A stretch of DNA of 64,000 nt from assembly GCF_027744825.2 (NCBI RefSeq), contig NC_071350.1, positions 2,976,001-3,040,000 of the forward strand, read 5' to 3'. Position numbers and translations under genes: made by a program. Source of the stretch: Synchiropus splendidus. Its lineage: Eukaryota; Chordata; Actinopteri; Syngnathiformes; Callionymidae. Below are positions 11,743 through 24,059 of this stretch, in pieces (position 1 is the stretch's first letter; every line of letters begins with the position of its first letter). Below the pieces are notes generated by a model. It searched no databases, was not told the DNA's origin, and saw only the letters and a program-made list of their open reading frames with translations.

Positions 11743-12085
11743 CAGTGTTCCCTCGTTGGTTGCGGGGGTTACATTCTAGGACCACATGTGATAGTTGAAG
11801 CAACGTAATGGTAGCAACACCATAATGTAGCATGAGTTAGTGTGGTGTGGCGTAGATAATCAGAGTCTCTGTAACTACGAATAACTACTACTAAATCTTA
11901 ATTGAGCGTTTCTTGAATGAACTACGTTCACCTATCCGAGTTGTTTGTCTCATGGCAGAGCTGGTGCGAGTCACGAAAAAAAACCTGTGACTGTCACTAA
12001 ATCCACTGAATATAGCGAACATTCTAGTAGGTATCGGGTGCTGTCATGAGCGAGTACTTGACAAGTATGACTACAGCGAATAGGC
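11743..12085 (+). mobile_element. Mariner/Tigger-like element fragment in nufip2 intron 3
   Basis: The left end reads ta then cagtgttccctcgttggttg, a typical start of small fish mariner/Tigger elements, next to a TA. The interior has phrases such as gcgggggttacattctagga. I could not find a matching right inverted end, so the element is probably truncated and the right limit is a guess. Confidence 0.35.
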
Positions 12086-12234
12086 CAGTGTTGGGACATC
12101 TCTGTCCAAATGTGGTTGACAACTGAATACATGTAAGCTTTGTTTTATCTTACAATGCAGCATTGCATGTTTTACATACCCTTGTGTGTATATTATATTC
12201 TTACTCTCTTTTTATTCCTGTCTTTTTGTTGCAG

Positions 12235-12287
12235 ATCCCAAAAAAGTAGTGATTTATGACCTGACCGTGGACGGACCTGCTCAGTGA
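12235..12287 (+). CDS. nufip2: NUFIP2, last coding exon with stop
   Basis: After acceptor ctttttgttgcag, the exon completes codon 598 (Asp) and encodes PKKVVIYDLTVDGPAQ, then tga at 12285-12287. The human tail DPKRIITYNEAMDSPDQ aligns over its whole length, including the terminal Pro-x-Gln. The four exons sum to 1845 nt, exactly 615 codons with the stop, so the model is internally consistent. Confidence 0.9.
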
Positions 12288-12434
12288 CATCAGTCCTGGG
12301 CACCACGGTGAATCTCCTTGGACATCCTAAACCTTGTTGGAGTGACAACTGTGAAAACATTGATTAGTTTGGCATGCTGGATTTCTTTCAGTATCTCTGG
12401 TGGAATAGCAGACTTCTTTCTGGGGAACCATACA

Positions 12435-12435
<1 letters not shown>

Positions 12436-12488
<53 letters not shown>

Positions 12489-12511
12489 TACACACATACA
12501 CACACACACAC
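12436..12511 (+). repeat. (AC)n microsatellite with interruptions
   Basis: About 76 bp of AC dinucleotides starting 149 bp after the nufip2 stop, interrupted by three T substitutions in the right third (acatacatacacacatacac). It lies in the putative 3' UTR. His/Val-type open frames across it on both strands are artefacts of the repeat. Confidence 0.95.
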
Positions 12512-13484
12512 GGACATGCTCACACTTGGGACAGATGTTAAAGGCGTTGATCGGTGCCTCTTCTCTACGACGGACACGTGTGAGTGTGTGCTGATGGTTT
12601 GTCCCTTCGATTCGAATGAACGACGTTGAGCAACAGCGGGTGTTACTGTCGCACCTCCGAAGCCTTTAACTTGTCGAACTGTTGCAGCCGCCAGTCAAGA
12701 TGGCGATCACGCCTCAGCCGTTTCATTTTTTTAGTTCAATGATTTTTTTCTGTGTTTTTTTTTTCTCCATGTGCAGGTTTGAGAAATCAGACTGTAAATG
12801 AAGTGGGCAGGAAGTGAGAACCTTGTCTTATGATGGAATCAGAGCCCCCAAATTAATGAAAAGCTTGATTTTTATTTTTCTCTTTTCATGTTATGTGACT
12901 GAAGATGAGTGTTATGTGCACTGCAGTAGCCCCCCCTCCACCCTGCAGAACAGGTACATCAAGTGCTCATTTTGAAGGAGAATCCCACCCCTTCACAACT
13001 TAAGATTCACTAGATATCGGAGTATGAAACAAGTCTTCTCATTCACAACCTGTTAAAATGCTTTTTTATGATGTTGGTGGCCATGCCACAGCTCACCCTG
13101 TCCCCGTCCATGCAGCTGCGTTCGTACATGCTCAGAGATGAAGCCCCACAGTTAAACAAAAGATAAAATGAAAGTATTGTTTTTGTTTAAAAGGGACAAA
13201 CATCTTGACCAATCTGGTGCCGAATCTGTTTCTTTGTGTGATTCTCTATGTGAAAGCAATACCTAGTTTTAGGTATTCAGAATGTACGTATGAGGAGCTT
13301 TTTGTTTTTATTTTCCCATCGAAAGGGGACTGATATTAGTGTGTGTGCTCAAATGACCTAATTGTGTGTTTTTGTAAATGTGTTCCTAATTTGCTTCTTG
13401 TTTCTTTTAACAGTTAATCATCCATTGTCGCTTCCTAGCTTAACATTTGTAAGTCTGTTGACTGTAAGGAGTGATTGTGGTGGT

Positions 13485-13888
13485 AGGGCTGCACAATATC
13501 AGAAGAGCGTGCTACTCACGGTTCACTACATTTTTGTTCATTTCAAATGTTCTGGACATTTTCTGCACCGGTTTACTCCTTTTCAACTGCCTAAACATTG
13601 GCACGAGGTCTGTGGTGTTCAAGCAATAGCTGTTGGTAGTGCTGTGGATCAAAGACCAATAATCAACCTGTGGCTCGATGTTTACACTCATCCTATCTGC
13701 TAGATTAGCACTACTGCTTTGTAAGATGCTTGAGCAAAGTGACATTCTACAATCAAGTGCAAGAAAAACACTGTGTGTTAACGCATGCTGGTCTCACTGG
13801 ACGCCACTGCAGGCTTCACTTTTGAATATGAAGCGCCATTGTGTGGGAGACAAGCAGACTGATAGGTTTTGATATATTGTGCAGCCCT
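13485..13888. mobile_element. hAT-like MITE inside the nufip2 3' UTR
   Basis: The left end agggctgcacaatatcag is mirrored at the right end by gatatattgtgcagccct, an inverted repeat of about 15 bp typical of hAT-derived fish MITEs. The 404-bp interior has no coding capacity. Flanking 8-mers (gtggtggt and catttgcc) do not match, so the target duplication has decayed or the borders are off by a few bases. Confidence 0.65.
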
Positions 13889-16462
13889 CATTTGCCGGAA
13901 GATTATCTGACAATTGCAATACTTAAAGAAAAGGCCCGATTTGCCACTTTGTCAAAACTATGCTGAAATGTGAAGCTGAGTTTGTGGTGTTTAATGTAAT
14001 CTTTAAAAAGTCAGTGTGCAATAATGGAAGAGCAAGACTTTCAGTGTTTAGTAGTTAAGCTCCGTTTTCGGTTCCGCAAAAGTGGTCAAAGGGGGTTGTA
14101 GTTTGCCAACTTGTGACATCATCCTTGTCACTGTCTCCAAGTCAGTATTCAGCGCTTTCTTTTGCTTGCGAGGATTTGGTTCACATGTAGATGATGAAGC
14201 ACTTTATGTAGACTTCTACCTTTGAGTTGCTCTAGAGATCTATACGTACTCATGCTCCCTAAAAGATGGCTCTGGGCTGTTACTTCTAGAATATTAAATA
14301 CATGATAATTCCATGTATCTCAGGTAGTGTTGCTAAAGCCATGTCGAGTAGTCTTGCGTTCTCCCAACCGACCCCAGTCTTGTAATGTTGGTGGGATTGG
14401 ATGGTGAGTCATGATCTTGCTCAGTTCGGGCTCTAAATCTCTGATGTTGACTCCCCCATTCAAACGTAAGGAGAAGCACATTGTTTTGTCTCCATTAAGT
14501 CCTTTAATTTGTTTTGAAACAGTCGATGGTCTTCATGGGGAGTCCAGTTGAGCATTAGACGCCCGTGTGTGTAAAAGAGCGTTAAAGTCAGAGTTGGAGC
14601 GTTTTCCAAGTATGCTATTTCCATGTGTCCTGATTAGTTTTTCCCACTGGGACCCTCGCACTCATCCAAGCCAAGAGTTCAGCTGCTCCTTTCTGCTTAA
14701 TTAAAACAGTTTTATTCGGACAACGGACGTCCGCCACGTGCTAATGAACGAGTGTTCAGTTGGATGAGTGGAGAATCGACGTCGTCTTGGCTGAATTTCT
14801 TGGTTTCAAACGCACCAGCTTCACGATTGGGGTTTTGGAGTAGATGAGAGAAACCATTACCTTGTTTATGTGTGTTTGTTTCCTCCTTTAATGGTCGACT
14901 ATTGTGTGTTAAAAAATCCACCCCAAATCCAAATTTGTTAGAAAATGAAACGAATTTTTTCGTGACAAAAATAACTTCCGTCTGTGCTTTTGCTTTCTCA
15001 TTGACATGAGGGGGGATGGTACATTAATATACTGGTTACCTTGTACACATCCTCAATTCTAATGATGGTTTCTAATGGACCTCAAACCCCCAATTGTGCT
15101 AAAGGTGTGTGTGAATTGTCCATGTGGTGCTTAACTGTCCCGGATGTGTGTGGACATTGACACTAACATGGTGATGTATTTGTCACAGACTGTCTTAACT
15201 CTTATCAACATGGACACTTGTTGCGACTACAGAAATTGTGCTTGTGTGCTGTGGTCTGAAACACAGTATTGGGGCCTGAGTGGTGTTTTTGGCTTGCAAA
15301 ATATGAAGCGGTTTTGATTTTAGATCTAGCTCAGCTCTCACTTTACGTGGAGCTGGTTTGCTCTGTAGAAGATCTGAGAGAGTTAAGACTGTCATTGATG
15401 GTGAGCAAATGGCCGTTTTCACTGATTTACTACTGTTGTTCTGACATATCCTTGCTTTTTTTTCATGCCTTAGTTTGAAATCCCATGCTTCCTTGTGTCT
15501 AGTGTGCTAACTCAAGTTTCCTCTCACTATGTCCCACGAGTTGTAAGAAGGCTTGCTAGCATCCGTTCCAGCAGCCTACAATGTGTGGTTCTAGTAATCC
15601 AAGCCTTTATTTTGACATTGAGCATGTGAAGATGTCACATCTGCACAGTGGCACGACAGTTTACGTGATAACATTGTTTGTTCTCCAGCTTCCTCCCATG
15701 ATCTCAAAATATTATGTGGATTGTGGAAGATACTTATTTCATGACTGGAGTTGCATCTTTTGCTTGGCTGAAGTTTAGCTATATGTTTATGTCAACTTGG
15801 GTTTTAAAGGTGGTATACGTTACTGACTCATTTGAAATTGCTTTTTGTCACCGTTGTTCAATATCACATCATTATTTGAGTGAAGTTGCAATCCGATGCT
15901 TTAGACTCTCAGTGGTCTCAGTGGTGCTTAACTGTCAGGCATATGGCAAAACGTCTGCCGTCTTCTGTCACAGCCTTCTGTTTTGTTGGTATCATGCATT
16001 TTTAAGACACTTCCACATGCAGCAGGTTTCCTCAAAATGTGTGGAGTATAGCAAGGATGGTGCTAAACATCAGTGAAAACGTGTCATTTGCGCCATCGTC
16101 CAATGGTGTCAAAGCCCCGAATTCGGCTTCCGAGTAAATGTGTGTCCTGATGAGCGTTTCATAATCAAGTGGTCAAAACGCCAGAATCTTAAAAGGCTTG
16201 AATTTTGAAGAGTTGCATGAATGTTTGATGTACTGCACAGAGCTGCTTCATCCATGTCCCCGTGGCATTGGCTGAGCCGTGTTGGCTGTACAGAGGTTGG
16301 GCACTGCTTGTATCTGTAGACGAAACAGGGTGGGGGAAGGGTCCAAGTGGAGTCCCGCCATCCTTTTCTAAAATCAACCCCTCTTCAAGCACTTAGTCCA
16401 GCACAAGGCTGTGTTGATTATGCATCAGAGTGAGACGCTGTGTTGTCGTCGCTGGCAAACCA

Positions 16463-16468
16463 AATAAA
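16463..16468 (+). terminator. nufip2: Candidate polyadenylation signal AATAAA of nufip2
   Basis: The only canonical hexamer I noticed on the sense strand between the nufip2 stop and 17.2 kb, in accaaataaaactag. UTR-like sequence continues past it, so a longer isoform is possible. Confidence 0.4.
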
Positions 16469-18271
16469 ACTAGAGCGATGAATCACTGGCTCCAGGTCTC
16501 ACTCACCTCAAGGCCGCTCCCAAGCTTTCCCAGTTTGTCCGCTCTGGCCTTTTTCTAATTCTTTTGTGAAGTGTGCGCACAAAGCAAGTTCTTCCTGTTA
16601 TATGCAAGTTGCTGATACTTCAGTGTCCCCACCTCCACATGCAGGGGCGCGTGGGAGCGTGCGTTGTGTTACTCTTTTTTTTTTTTTTCATCTGCTTTTC
16701 AGTGCCATTTCTTCACATCTTTCTTTGCAGTGTTTCGATATCTGGAAGTGACGTGACATGAACGGCTGGAAGTGTTCTTGTTCTGTGTGTAGATGTTCGG
16801 CTTGTGTTCAAGTTCATTCGAGCTAAAGCCAAAATCAGTTTGAATGGGACGACGTTCTGTCGTGAAGTCGATGTCTGAAGTAGCACATAATGAAACTGAA
16901 CAAATTTAACATGCTTTTTATTTTTAAGTTTCTTTTGTAATTATAGCATAATTTATATATAGACTTACAAATGAGGGCCGGGGGGCGAAAAAAGATTAAG
17001 CTTAAAGATGTTTTTGTTTTAGATGATCTAGTTGTTGATTAATGCTGATGTAGATCTTTCCTCTTTAACATCAGTGTTAATGTATTTAAAAAAAATAATT
17101 CCAACTGATTTTATTGTAAAGTTGTTTGAAAAGGCTATAAATCCTTAATTTCTGTAACGCAAAGATCTATCGCTATATATATATTTAAAATGGTCGTGTT
17201 TCTCGCGTGAGAAATTAATATGCAGGTGCTTTCGCCAAAGGAACACTACAGTAAGAGCAGCACAAACCATGGTAGATGATGACGGTGAGAGAGGAGACAG
17301 AGTCAAACAAACTGCTGCTTCTTTATCCAGTTATCGTTTCCAAATCCTGTTTCACTGACATTGTTCTAGACGATCTAAATACAGAGGGCTCTTTCTCTTG
17401 TTTCTGGACTGATTCAACAGTCAAACGTGTCTTAACTGTTTGAGCGCAGAGGTGACGGCGTGTTCCGAAATGTTTGTCATCCTAAAGCTTTTATTTTGTT
17501 TACCACTTGAGTCCTCCAGAGGAAGAACGTGAAGAAGCTCCGGGACAGCGTTGCTCTCTGTAATGGTTGGCAGTAGTTTCATGATGTTAAGTGGGCTGTC
17601 TGATTTGTTTAATTTTATTTTTTTTGTTGTTGAAATTTTAACAAATCTCACGTTACAATGTTTGTTTTTGTTTTTTTTTGGAAGCATGATAATACCCTCA
17701 AAATCCAAAAGATGTAATAGACTCAACGAATTAAAAAAAATCCAGTGTTCACAATTTTAGTTACCATTAAAATTTTAAATTTTATGAAGAATTCAGTGTT
17801 TGTCCTTTTTTTAAACTGACCAATGGACCTGAATTATATCACAATGTTCAACAAAGTTCTGTAGCAGCACGTTTGACCGTAACGTTGATGACAAAAGCTT
17901 CCTATGCAAACTTGTCTTGTTTGACTAATACACACAAATATCAAACTAAGCTAATGTGCAGCTAATATTTCAGTTACATTTGCAAATGTAACAATTTGTT
18001 CATCACAAAACAAAAAACTCACTGTGAACCAGCCACAGACTTGGACACACCCACTCTAGCAACCTGCATATTCACAGGACTTCAGGAAGCACTGCGGAGC
18101 CAGATTTAAGGCCCATGTCTGACTTGGATAACAGATGAGCAAACACAGCCACCAGGTGGCGACACAGAGCACATGTCGCCCGAGTGCCACACATCCACGG
18201 CCCAAGATAAAAAAAAAAACAAAACCGAATGACTATAAATGTTACACACACTATACGATTCTTATAAAGGG

Positions 18272-18385
<114 letters not shown>

Positions 18386-18432
18386 CATACATCCTCCACT
18401 CAACCTGCTCGGTCTCGCCATCCAGTTATACG

Positions 18433-18446
18433 TTGCCATCTAGTGG
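18433..18446 (-). promoter_or_regulatory. CTCF-like core motif
   Basis: On the minus strand this reads ccactagatggcaa, matching CCASYAGRKGGCRS except at the last base. It sits 49 bp right of the pure GT run. Binding is not shown by sequence. Confidence 0.35.
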
Positions 18447-19235
18447 TCAACAGAGCTCATTACCATTGTAAGCGCGTCAATGATGTTGATGTTCTGGGGG
18501 CGCTTCAATGATCTTTTAAATCTAGCCTCTCAATACACATCACTGTGCGCGAATAACAATGTCTAGTTGCCGGTGAAAGTGTGTCACGTTTGCACACACT
18601 TAGCTACAATAACCAGAATAGTTGTGTCTTCAACGTTAACGGACACTAATTTTGACTGGGCATAATATCCGGTATGACATTGTTCTGCAAGCATTGAACT
18701 GCATTCAGAGTAAAGAGTGGAGTCTCCTGACAATGGGCCCGTCGGGCTTTCTGGGTTTGAATACATCATACAATGACATTTAGTGTCTGCAATAATCAGC
18801 TGCAACCTTGACTCAGGAAATGTCAGACTGAAGCAAATGGTAGCAGCTGCAGCTCTCTGACTGACACCAGAGTTCAAGGCGGAGCACAGCAGGACCCATG
18901 ACACTGGGAGAAGAGGGTGCGTGTGTCAGCATGTGTGAGATGGTGGAGGAGACTGGCCGGATTTAACTTCAGTCTCATCACCAATGATAGAAATTGCAAG
19001 TTCAACACTGCACGCAGACTTTGGGCTTGCACACAGAAGGGAACTCATGGGCCTTGCACATGAAAAATCACTGAAAAATGCCAGGAGAAAATGTTGAATA
19101 AGGATATTCTCAAGTGTTATTATGCCACAATGTGAAATCGTAAATGTCTCGCCTTTTTCTTTCAGTTTATATGCTTTTATTTAAATATAAAGCACAGGAG
19201 AATAGCAAAATAATACAGTTGTTAGTAAGCTAGAG

Positions 19236-20188
19236 CAGCTTTTTTCAACCGGGCTGCCGCAGAGTGAGAGAGTGTGAGGTGTGCCGTGGGAAAATGATCC
19301 AGTTTCACCTCATGTGTCCAGGGACAGAGGTGGGTGATATGATGACATTAAGTCATGACAATTAGAACGTGTTGATGATCAACCAAGGTGAGCAGATCAC
19401 ATGGATTCGCTGACATTCTTTCTCGCCACTCTACTGTAGAGCTCCAGTGTGTTGATGCGCTGATCAGTCCATCAGTCAAAGCAGCGCTGCTGTGGTGCGC
19501 GGCGCTCCTCTTCCCACACAATCACAGACAAGAAGCCGCTCTCATGCGCAACTTCCAGCTGTTTTTAAACCTGATGCTCCTCAAACTTGACCACACACTT
19601 TCACCACAGAACCATGGAGGGAGTGATCCTTGTCAGACCCGCGACGCCAAAGACTGTCTGCACTGCAGAGCTAACAGAGCTAATGGCTAACATGATGTCT
19701 CGCTTCAAAACTTTATTGATACTCATGGACTGGCTTTGTGGTTTAAACGTTGGCGAAAAACTAAATGCACCAAAAAGTAAATATGCTCCAAAATGTGAAG
19801 AGAGAAAGAATAATTGTTTTTATGAAGCAAGTTAATGATTTGTCTGGAAACTCAAAACTACAATAAAATCATGCAAAAGAAAAGTGATAAAATCGAATCA
19901 GTTATTTAAAGTAAGTGAATTAAAAATTAAATCAAATTATGTATTTTGCTGTATTCCCCGCCCCTTTCTGGACACATTTGAAAGAAACACATTTTCAGCA
20001 ATTTGTTTCTGCAGTCTGGCAAAATAACAACAGAGTGTCAGTAGCTACAGTTTTTCACAAATGAATAGGGATTTTCTATAGGGCTTTAAACACAAGTGCG
20101 CTTTGGCCGAGGTTCCTTTGGTGGTGGGCCTCAGGATTTTTTCAATGAACCAAGGCTGCCATGGCTAGAAAAAGGTTGGAAAATACTG
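19236..20188. mobile_element. Non-autonomous hAT-like element, family A, copy 1
   Basis: The left end cagcttttttcaacc and right end ggttggaaaatactg form a 15-bp imperfect inverted repeat of the hAT type (CAGNGTTTTTCAACC). Flanking 8-mers agctagag and agcttgat agree at 6 of 8 positions, consistent with an old hAT target duplication. The interior is 85-90% similar by eye to the inverted copy at 31236-32095 and to the fragment at 54659-55003. No transposase frame is seen. Confidence 0.75.
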
Positions 20189-20734
20189 AGCTTGATGATC
20201 TGTTTGAGGGCCGCATAAATAGGGTTGGCCCCTGGCTGCGCTGCGAGTACACGCTGAAACATACGGAGAAAATCTAGATCTAAACACACACATCAGAAAA
20301 TACGGATTACTACTGGCACACAGAGACACAAAAGCCACTGATACACTCACTGCCAAATAATAATCACAATAAAGCTTTGTATCTCAATGGTCTGTGGGAG
20401 GAAACTGGAGTGCCTTTCATTCCAAATTAAACATCAACCACTGTATTGTCTGTGTCTACTGCTTCTTATTTTCAACATAAAAACCACACTTCACACAGTG
20501 TGCGCCGCTAATATTGTGTATCAAAATATGTCTTTGATTGTAAAATCCTTCAACTGAACGTTTCTGCAACCACTGAAGTGAAACCCACAGCGTGTTTGCT
20601 GGGCTCCTCTCCAGAGACACTGACACGGTGCTTCCACAGGCAGCCGCCAGCTCCGCGCTCTTCCATTCCCACAAGGTCATTTGGTTAATGCACATTTAAG
20701 TTTTCATGGACTCTTAACTAGTTTTTAATCAGCA

Positions 20735-21240
20735 ATTATTAGTGAATTGGAAGGCAGTGCAGGCGCGCGGCTGTGCCTGCAGGAGAGTGCCCATCAATGT
20801 CACGTCAATTTCCATGCCAAAGGCTGCATTAGCCTGGAGCCGGGGAGGAAAGCGCCACCTGAGTGCCTCATTCCCCCATCCGCAGCAGTCGCCCATCAAC
20901 TATTGACTCTATTATGCAGCTCTGTCAAAAAAATGTTCCGCCTGGTGAGAGGGACAAGCATTACATGGCTGTGCCGGGAGATAATTTAGTGACGCACATG
21001 AAATTAAGTGCATATCCATTGAACGCTGCTCATTATACTTGGATTCCTGCGACAGAATCCTGGACGCCTCCCAACCTTTCACTCCAATTTCTCATTCTCC
21101 AGCTGTAAACACAGCGTGATGATATACGTTGCTATGCTGCATAAGTAACTGCCATTCCCGTCGATGGCTAACTTACCTGTAATTGGCAATTAAACATGGC
21201 GCCGTCTCAGATGAGCTTTTAATTATTGGTCATAAAAGCC
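20735..21240. other. Candidate conserved non-coding element
   Basis: A complex, non-repetitive stretch with many homeodomain-type ATTA/TAAT cores (agataatttagtgacgcac, ttaattattggtc) and no coding signal. It looks unlike the decayed repeats around it. Conservation is an inference from composition only; alignment with other fish would decide. Confidence 0.25.
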
Positions 21241-22886
21241 GAGGAGGGCTGGTGTTGGCAACGCAGGGGAGGGAGAACTCAAAGAGGAAACAGCCTTCAC
21301 TGCAGCCTCAGTCCACATGACGCTATGATAATATCCGAGCACATGCAGAAGCTGGAGCACAACACGCTCCATGTCATGGATTGGTTTAACGTTTCACCGA
21401 CACACTTCTGGAACATCCTCTTGATTTATCATTACTGTGAATTCAATATGTGTATTACTCGTGACTTCACAACTTCACAACCTTTTAAAAAATTAAAAAG
21501 CAGAGTCCATAATACACATTACAAGCTTCCGTAGTGGATGTGAAGCCCACATGAGTCACGTGACGCAGCGCCGGGCCTGTTGAAAAAAGTGATGGATGGA
21601 ATCGATGACGGTCCAATATTCTCATTATTTTTCCTTTTTAGCTGTATAAGACCAGAGGAATATTGCAGTGGCGTGCAATCTGGAGAACCTCTTCAGGACC
21701 AAGCTGGTAGAAAAAGAGCCCGAAACAGACACTGCTAAGGTTCACTGGTCTGACGCCACAGTAGAGAAGCCACTGCAGCCAAACAGCAGAAGCTTGACTT
21801 CAGAACGCCTGTTGCACAGCCTTGATCTCAGAAGCAGTTGAACATACCAGTAGTGAGGTATGTTGTGGAAGACATGCTGCCTATCGCAGCTGTGCAGTTG
21901 TCACTGCAGTTGATGTTTCCAGTTGCTATAGTTGTGTTGCTGTTGAAATGATCATCGCCATTCGGTTTTGTTTGTTCCTGATACTACGAAGGGTTCTGTA
22001 AAAAGAATTGATTTTTTTCGCGCAGCTAAAAGTATAGTTTGTAACCTAAATGATTACAATAAATGTGGCCATCAAAAGTTTCAATATTGTCATTCATTCA
22101 CTTGCAGTCACACCATTCCACCTGTAGGTCACAAATTGGCGACTTTGTAATAGGATTGCACTTGAAGTGGGTGAGTGCTTATAGAACGATAGACAGCCTT
22201 TATTACCTGACTGTCTAGTTTTGCAGGCCACACAAATGACATTGGGGCCGATTCTGTCCCAATGTTACCTGTTCCTGACCCAGCCCGATCACCGGGACTG
22301 TTCTAAGATGATTATGTTTGAGCTCCGCTATAATATACAGTTTTAAAAAAGATAACTGCTAATAACTTACTCATTACTTTGGAAAGTAATGAGTAACTTG
22401 AAGTAACCAAGTACTTACTTTTGAACAAGGTCACTAGTAACTGTAAGTTACTAATGTAAAGTAACTTGCCAAACACCGTTTATGTCCACTACAGGCTTCT
22501 GTAGTCAGAGATGGCTCAGTTGCGTGCTGAAGACTATTAACACGTGCTTTCAAGATGATGCATGCATTGCATGCTTTGTGGGAAGTTGGGATTTCCTGAA
22601 CCGTGCAGTATAGTTCTGACGTAAACTTGGACACGGTCATCCAAATCTTGCGACGAGAGCCTGGCTCCTGGTGCATGCTGGCATACAGTGGAGAGACACA
22701 TTGCAATAAACTGTTTCTCTCGGCAGCCATGAAAACAGTCAGTGACATAAAAGAGGACAATGGGAACATGGGAAAATATTCTGCTTCTTCAAAGATGAAA
22801 GCAAGTTTCCGTATCTTCTAGTTAGCATCACAAAATACTACGACAGAAATGGACCTTCATCTACTGTGTAACCATATAACAACGTC
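21241..22886. other. Intergenic, no gene seen
   Basis: Nothing convincing is coded here. A short stretch at about 22345-22480 repeats variants of agtaactt and gtaatgagtaac and ends aagtaacttgccaaacacc, resembling the end of a common fish DNA-transposon repeat; it is a fragment. Confidence 0.5.
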
Positions 22887-23266
22887 CAGACCTGGGCGTC
22901 CCGAGGGCCTCATGCGGCCCTTTTATTATGTGGCCCTCCCAGAGTCAGTGTAAAACTATAAAGCTGATCACTGACCATTTTATGATATGTTTCTGCCTTT
23001 TCATTTGACTGTTTTATGCATATTTTCTGTCCCTTAAAATACCTTGGCATTGTTGAAAATGGATTTTGAAATGTCTGAGACACATCCAGAATCTTCATTG
23101 TGGAATGTATTTTACATGAAATAAAAGCCACTTTTTGTGGCTTTTAGACAAGACATAGTTTAGTCACCGTTCAGTCGAGGATTTTTCTCAATGGTTGCTT
23201 GATGGCCCCTCACTACAGTCACAGTACATCACGTGGCCCCTCAGGAAATTGAATTGCCCACCCCTG
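22887..23266. mobile_element. Non-autonomous hAT-like element, family B, copy 1
   Basis: It starts cagacctgggcgtcccgag and ends attgcccacccctg, the ends being imperfect inverted repeats (CAGACCTGGGC against CAGGGGTGGGCAATT). Internal phrases (atgcggcccttttattatgtggccctc; the two gtggcccct blocks near the right end) match the copy at 54050-54580, which has a perfect 8-bp duplication. Here the flanks do not match. Confidence 0.65.
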
Positions 23267-24059
23267 GTCTGGACAGTCTTCATGTTCTCTGCACAGACCG
23301 TTGCCTTCTGGCTCAGCTCTTTATGTCCCAGCTGCGCCTAAGAAGTTTAGAGCTTCCATGGAGTGATGCCAAGCGAAGATGGTAAAGTCTCAGACAAGCT
23401 CTTAGCTATTGTTGACAAAAGCTGCCAGGGACGTGATTGGTTCCTCTTCACACTGATATCTGATAAGTCTTTTGACCTCACGTTTCCCTTCATCTCTCCA
23501 TCACACGTCAGCGCCGTTGGTGCCATGCCGATCCCAACGGTGGAATTTCAGCGACATGTTTGCGTTTGCCAGACGCTGTCATGTTCAGCCTGTTAGCAGA
23601 GGCCCATGGGAAATAGAGAGGGAGCGGCTGACAAGTCTGCTCGCAGAAATCTGGCCAAAGTTGCGTCTTTGTCTGACGGCACTCGACTGTCTCAATTTCT
23701 GGTCCTGATCAAAGTGTGGGCGACGCTTGTCTGGGCCGTGAGCCGACGCCTAATGAGCGCCGAAGATCCTTGTGTTTAAAGAGTGATGAGTGTCGCGCTC
23801 TCTGATCGCCGTGGCTCTTCTAATTAGCACGTAGCTAATGGCAGACGGAGCAGAAAGGTCAAGCAGTTGAGGCCTGGACGTTAAAGGCAAATGCAGCGGG
23901 ATGTGCTCAAACCCCTGCTGCACATCTCTTTTGTTACTTCTCTTATGAAAAGATGTAGAAGCTGTGGAAAAAATGAATCCAGGGGTTCATCACCTTTCTG
24001 ATCTTGGGGCCCACCTTTTCCAGAACAAATGGGACCGGGGCCCATTTAAGCCCATTTTT
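23267..24059. other. Intergenic, no gene; possible regulatory stretch near 23700-23880
   Basis: No exon seen. The part at about 23700-23880 is G+C-balanced, complex and has clustered TAAT/ATTA cores (cctaatgagcg, ctaattagcacgtagctaatgg); it may be a conserved element. The last 80 bp (from ccaggggttcatcacc at about 23972) resemble a hAT-type end running into the 17-bp array. Confidence 0.35.

Larger units (their letters stand above)
12288..17200 (+). other. nufip2: Probable long 3' UTR of nufip2
   Basis: About 4.9 kb of non-coding sequence follows the nufip2 stop. Mammalian NUFIP2 messages also have very long 3' UTRs. T-rich, ATTTA-containing, low-repeat sequence continues to about 17.2 kb (including tgttgattaatgctgatg and ggctataaatccttaattt). 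A canonical AATAAA lies at 16463-16468, and a variant TATAAA near 17130 could serve a longer form. It holds a CA repeat and one MITE. The right border is inferred. Confidence 0.5.

Noticed and set aside
12290..12577. Cys/Val- and His/Thr-repeat open frames across the CA repeat
   Set aside because: They arise from the dinucleotide repeat, which lacks stops in most frames.
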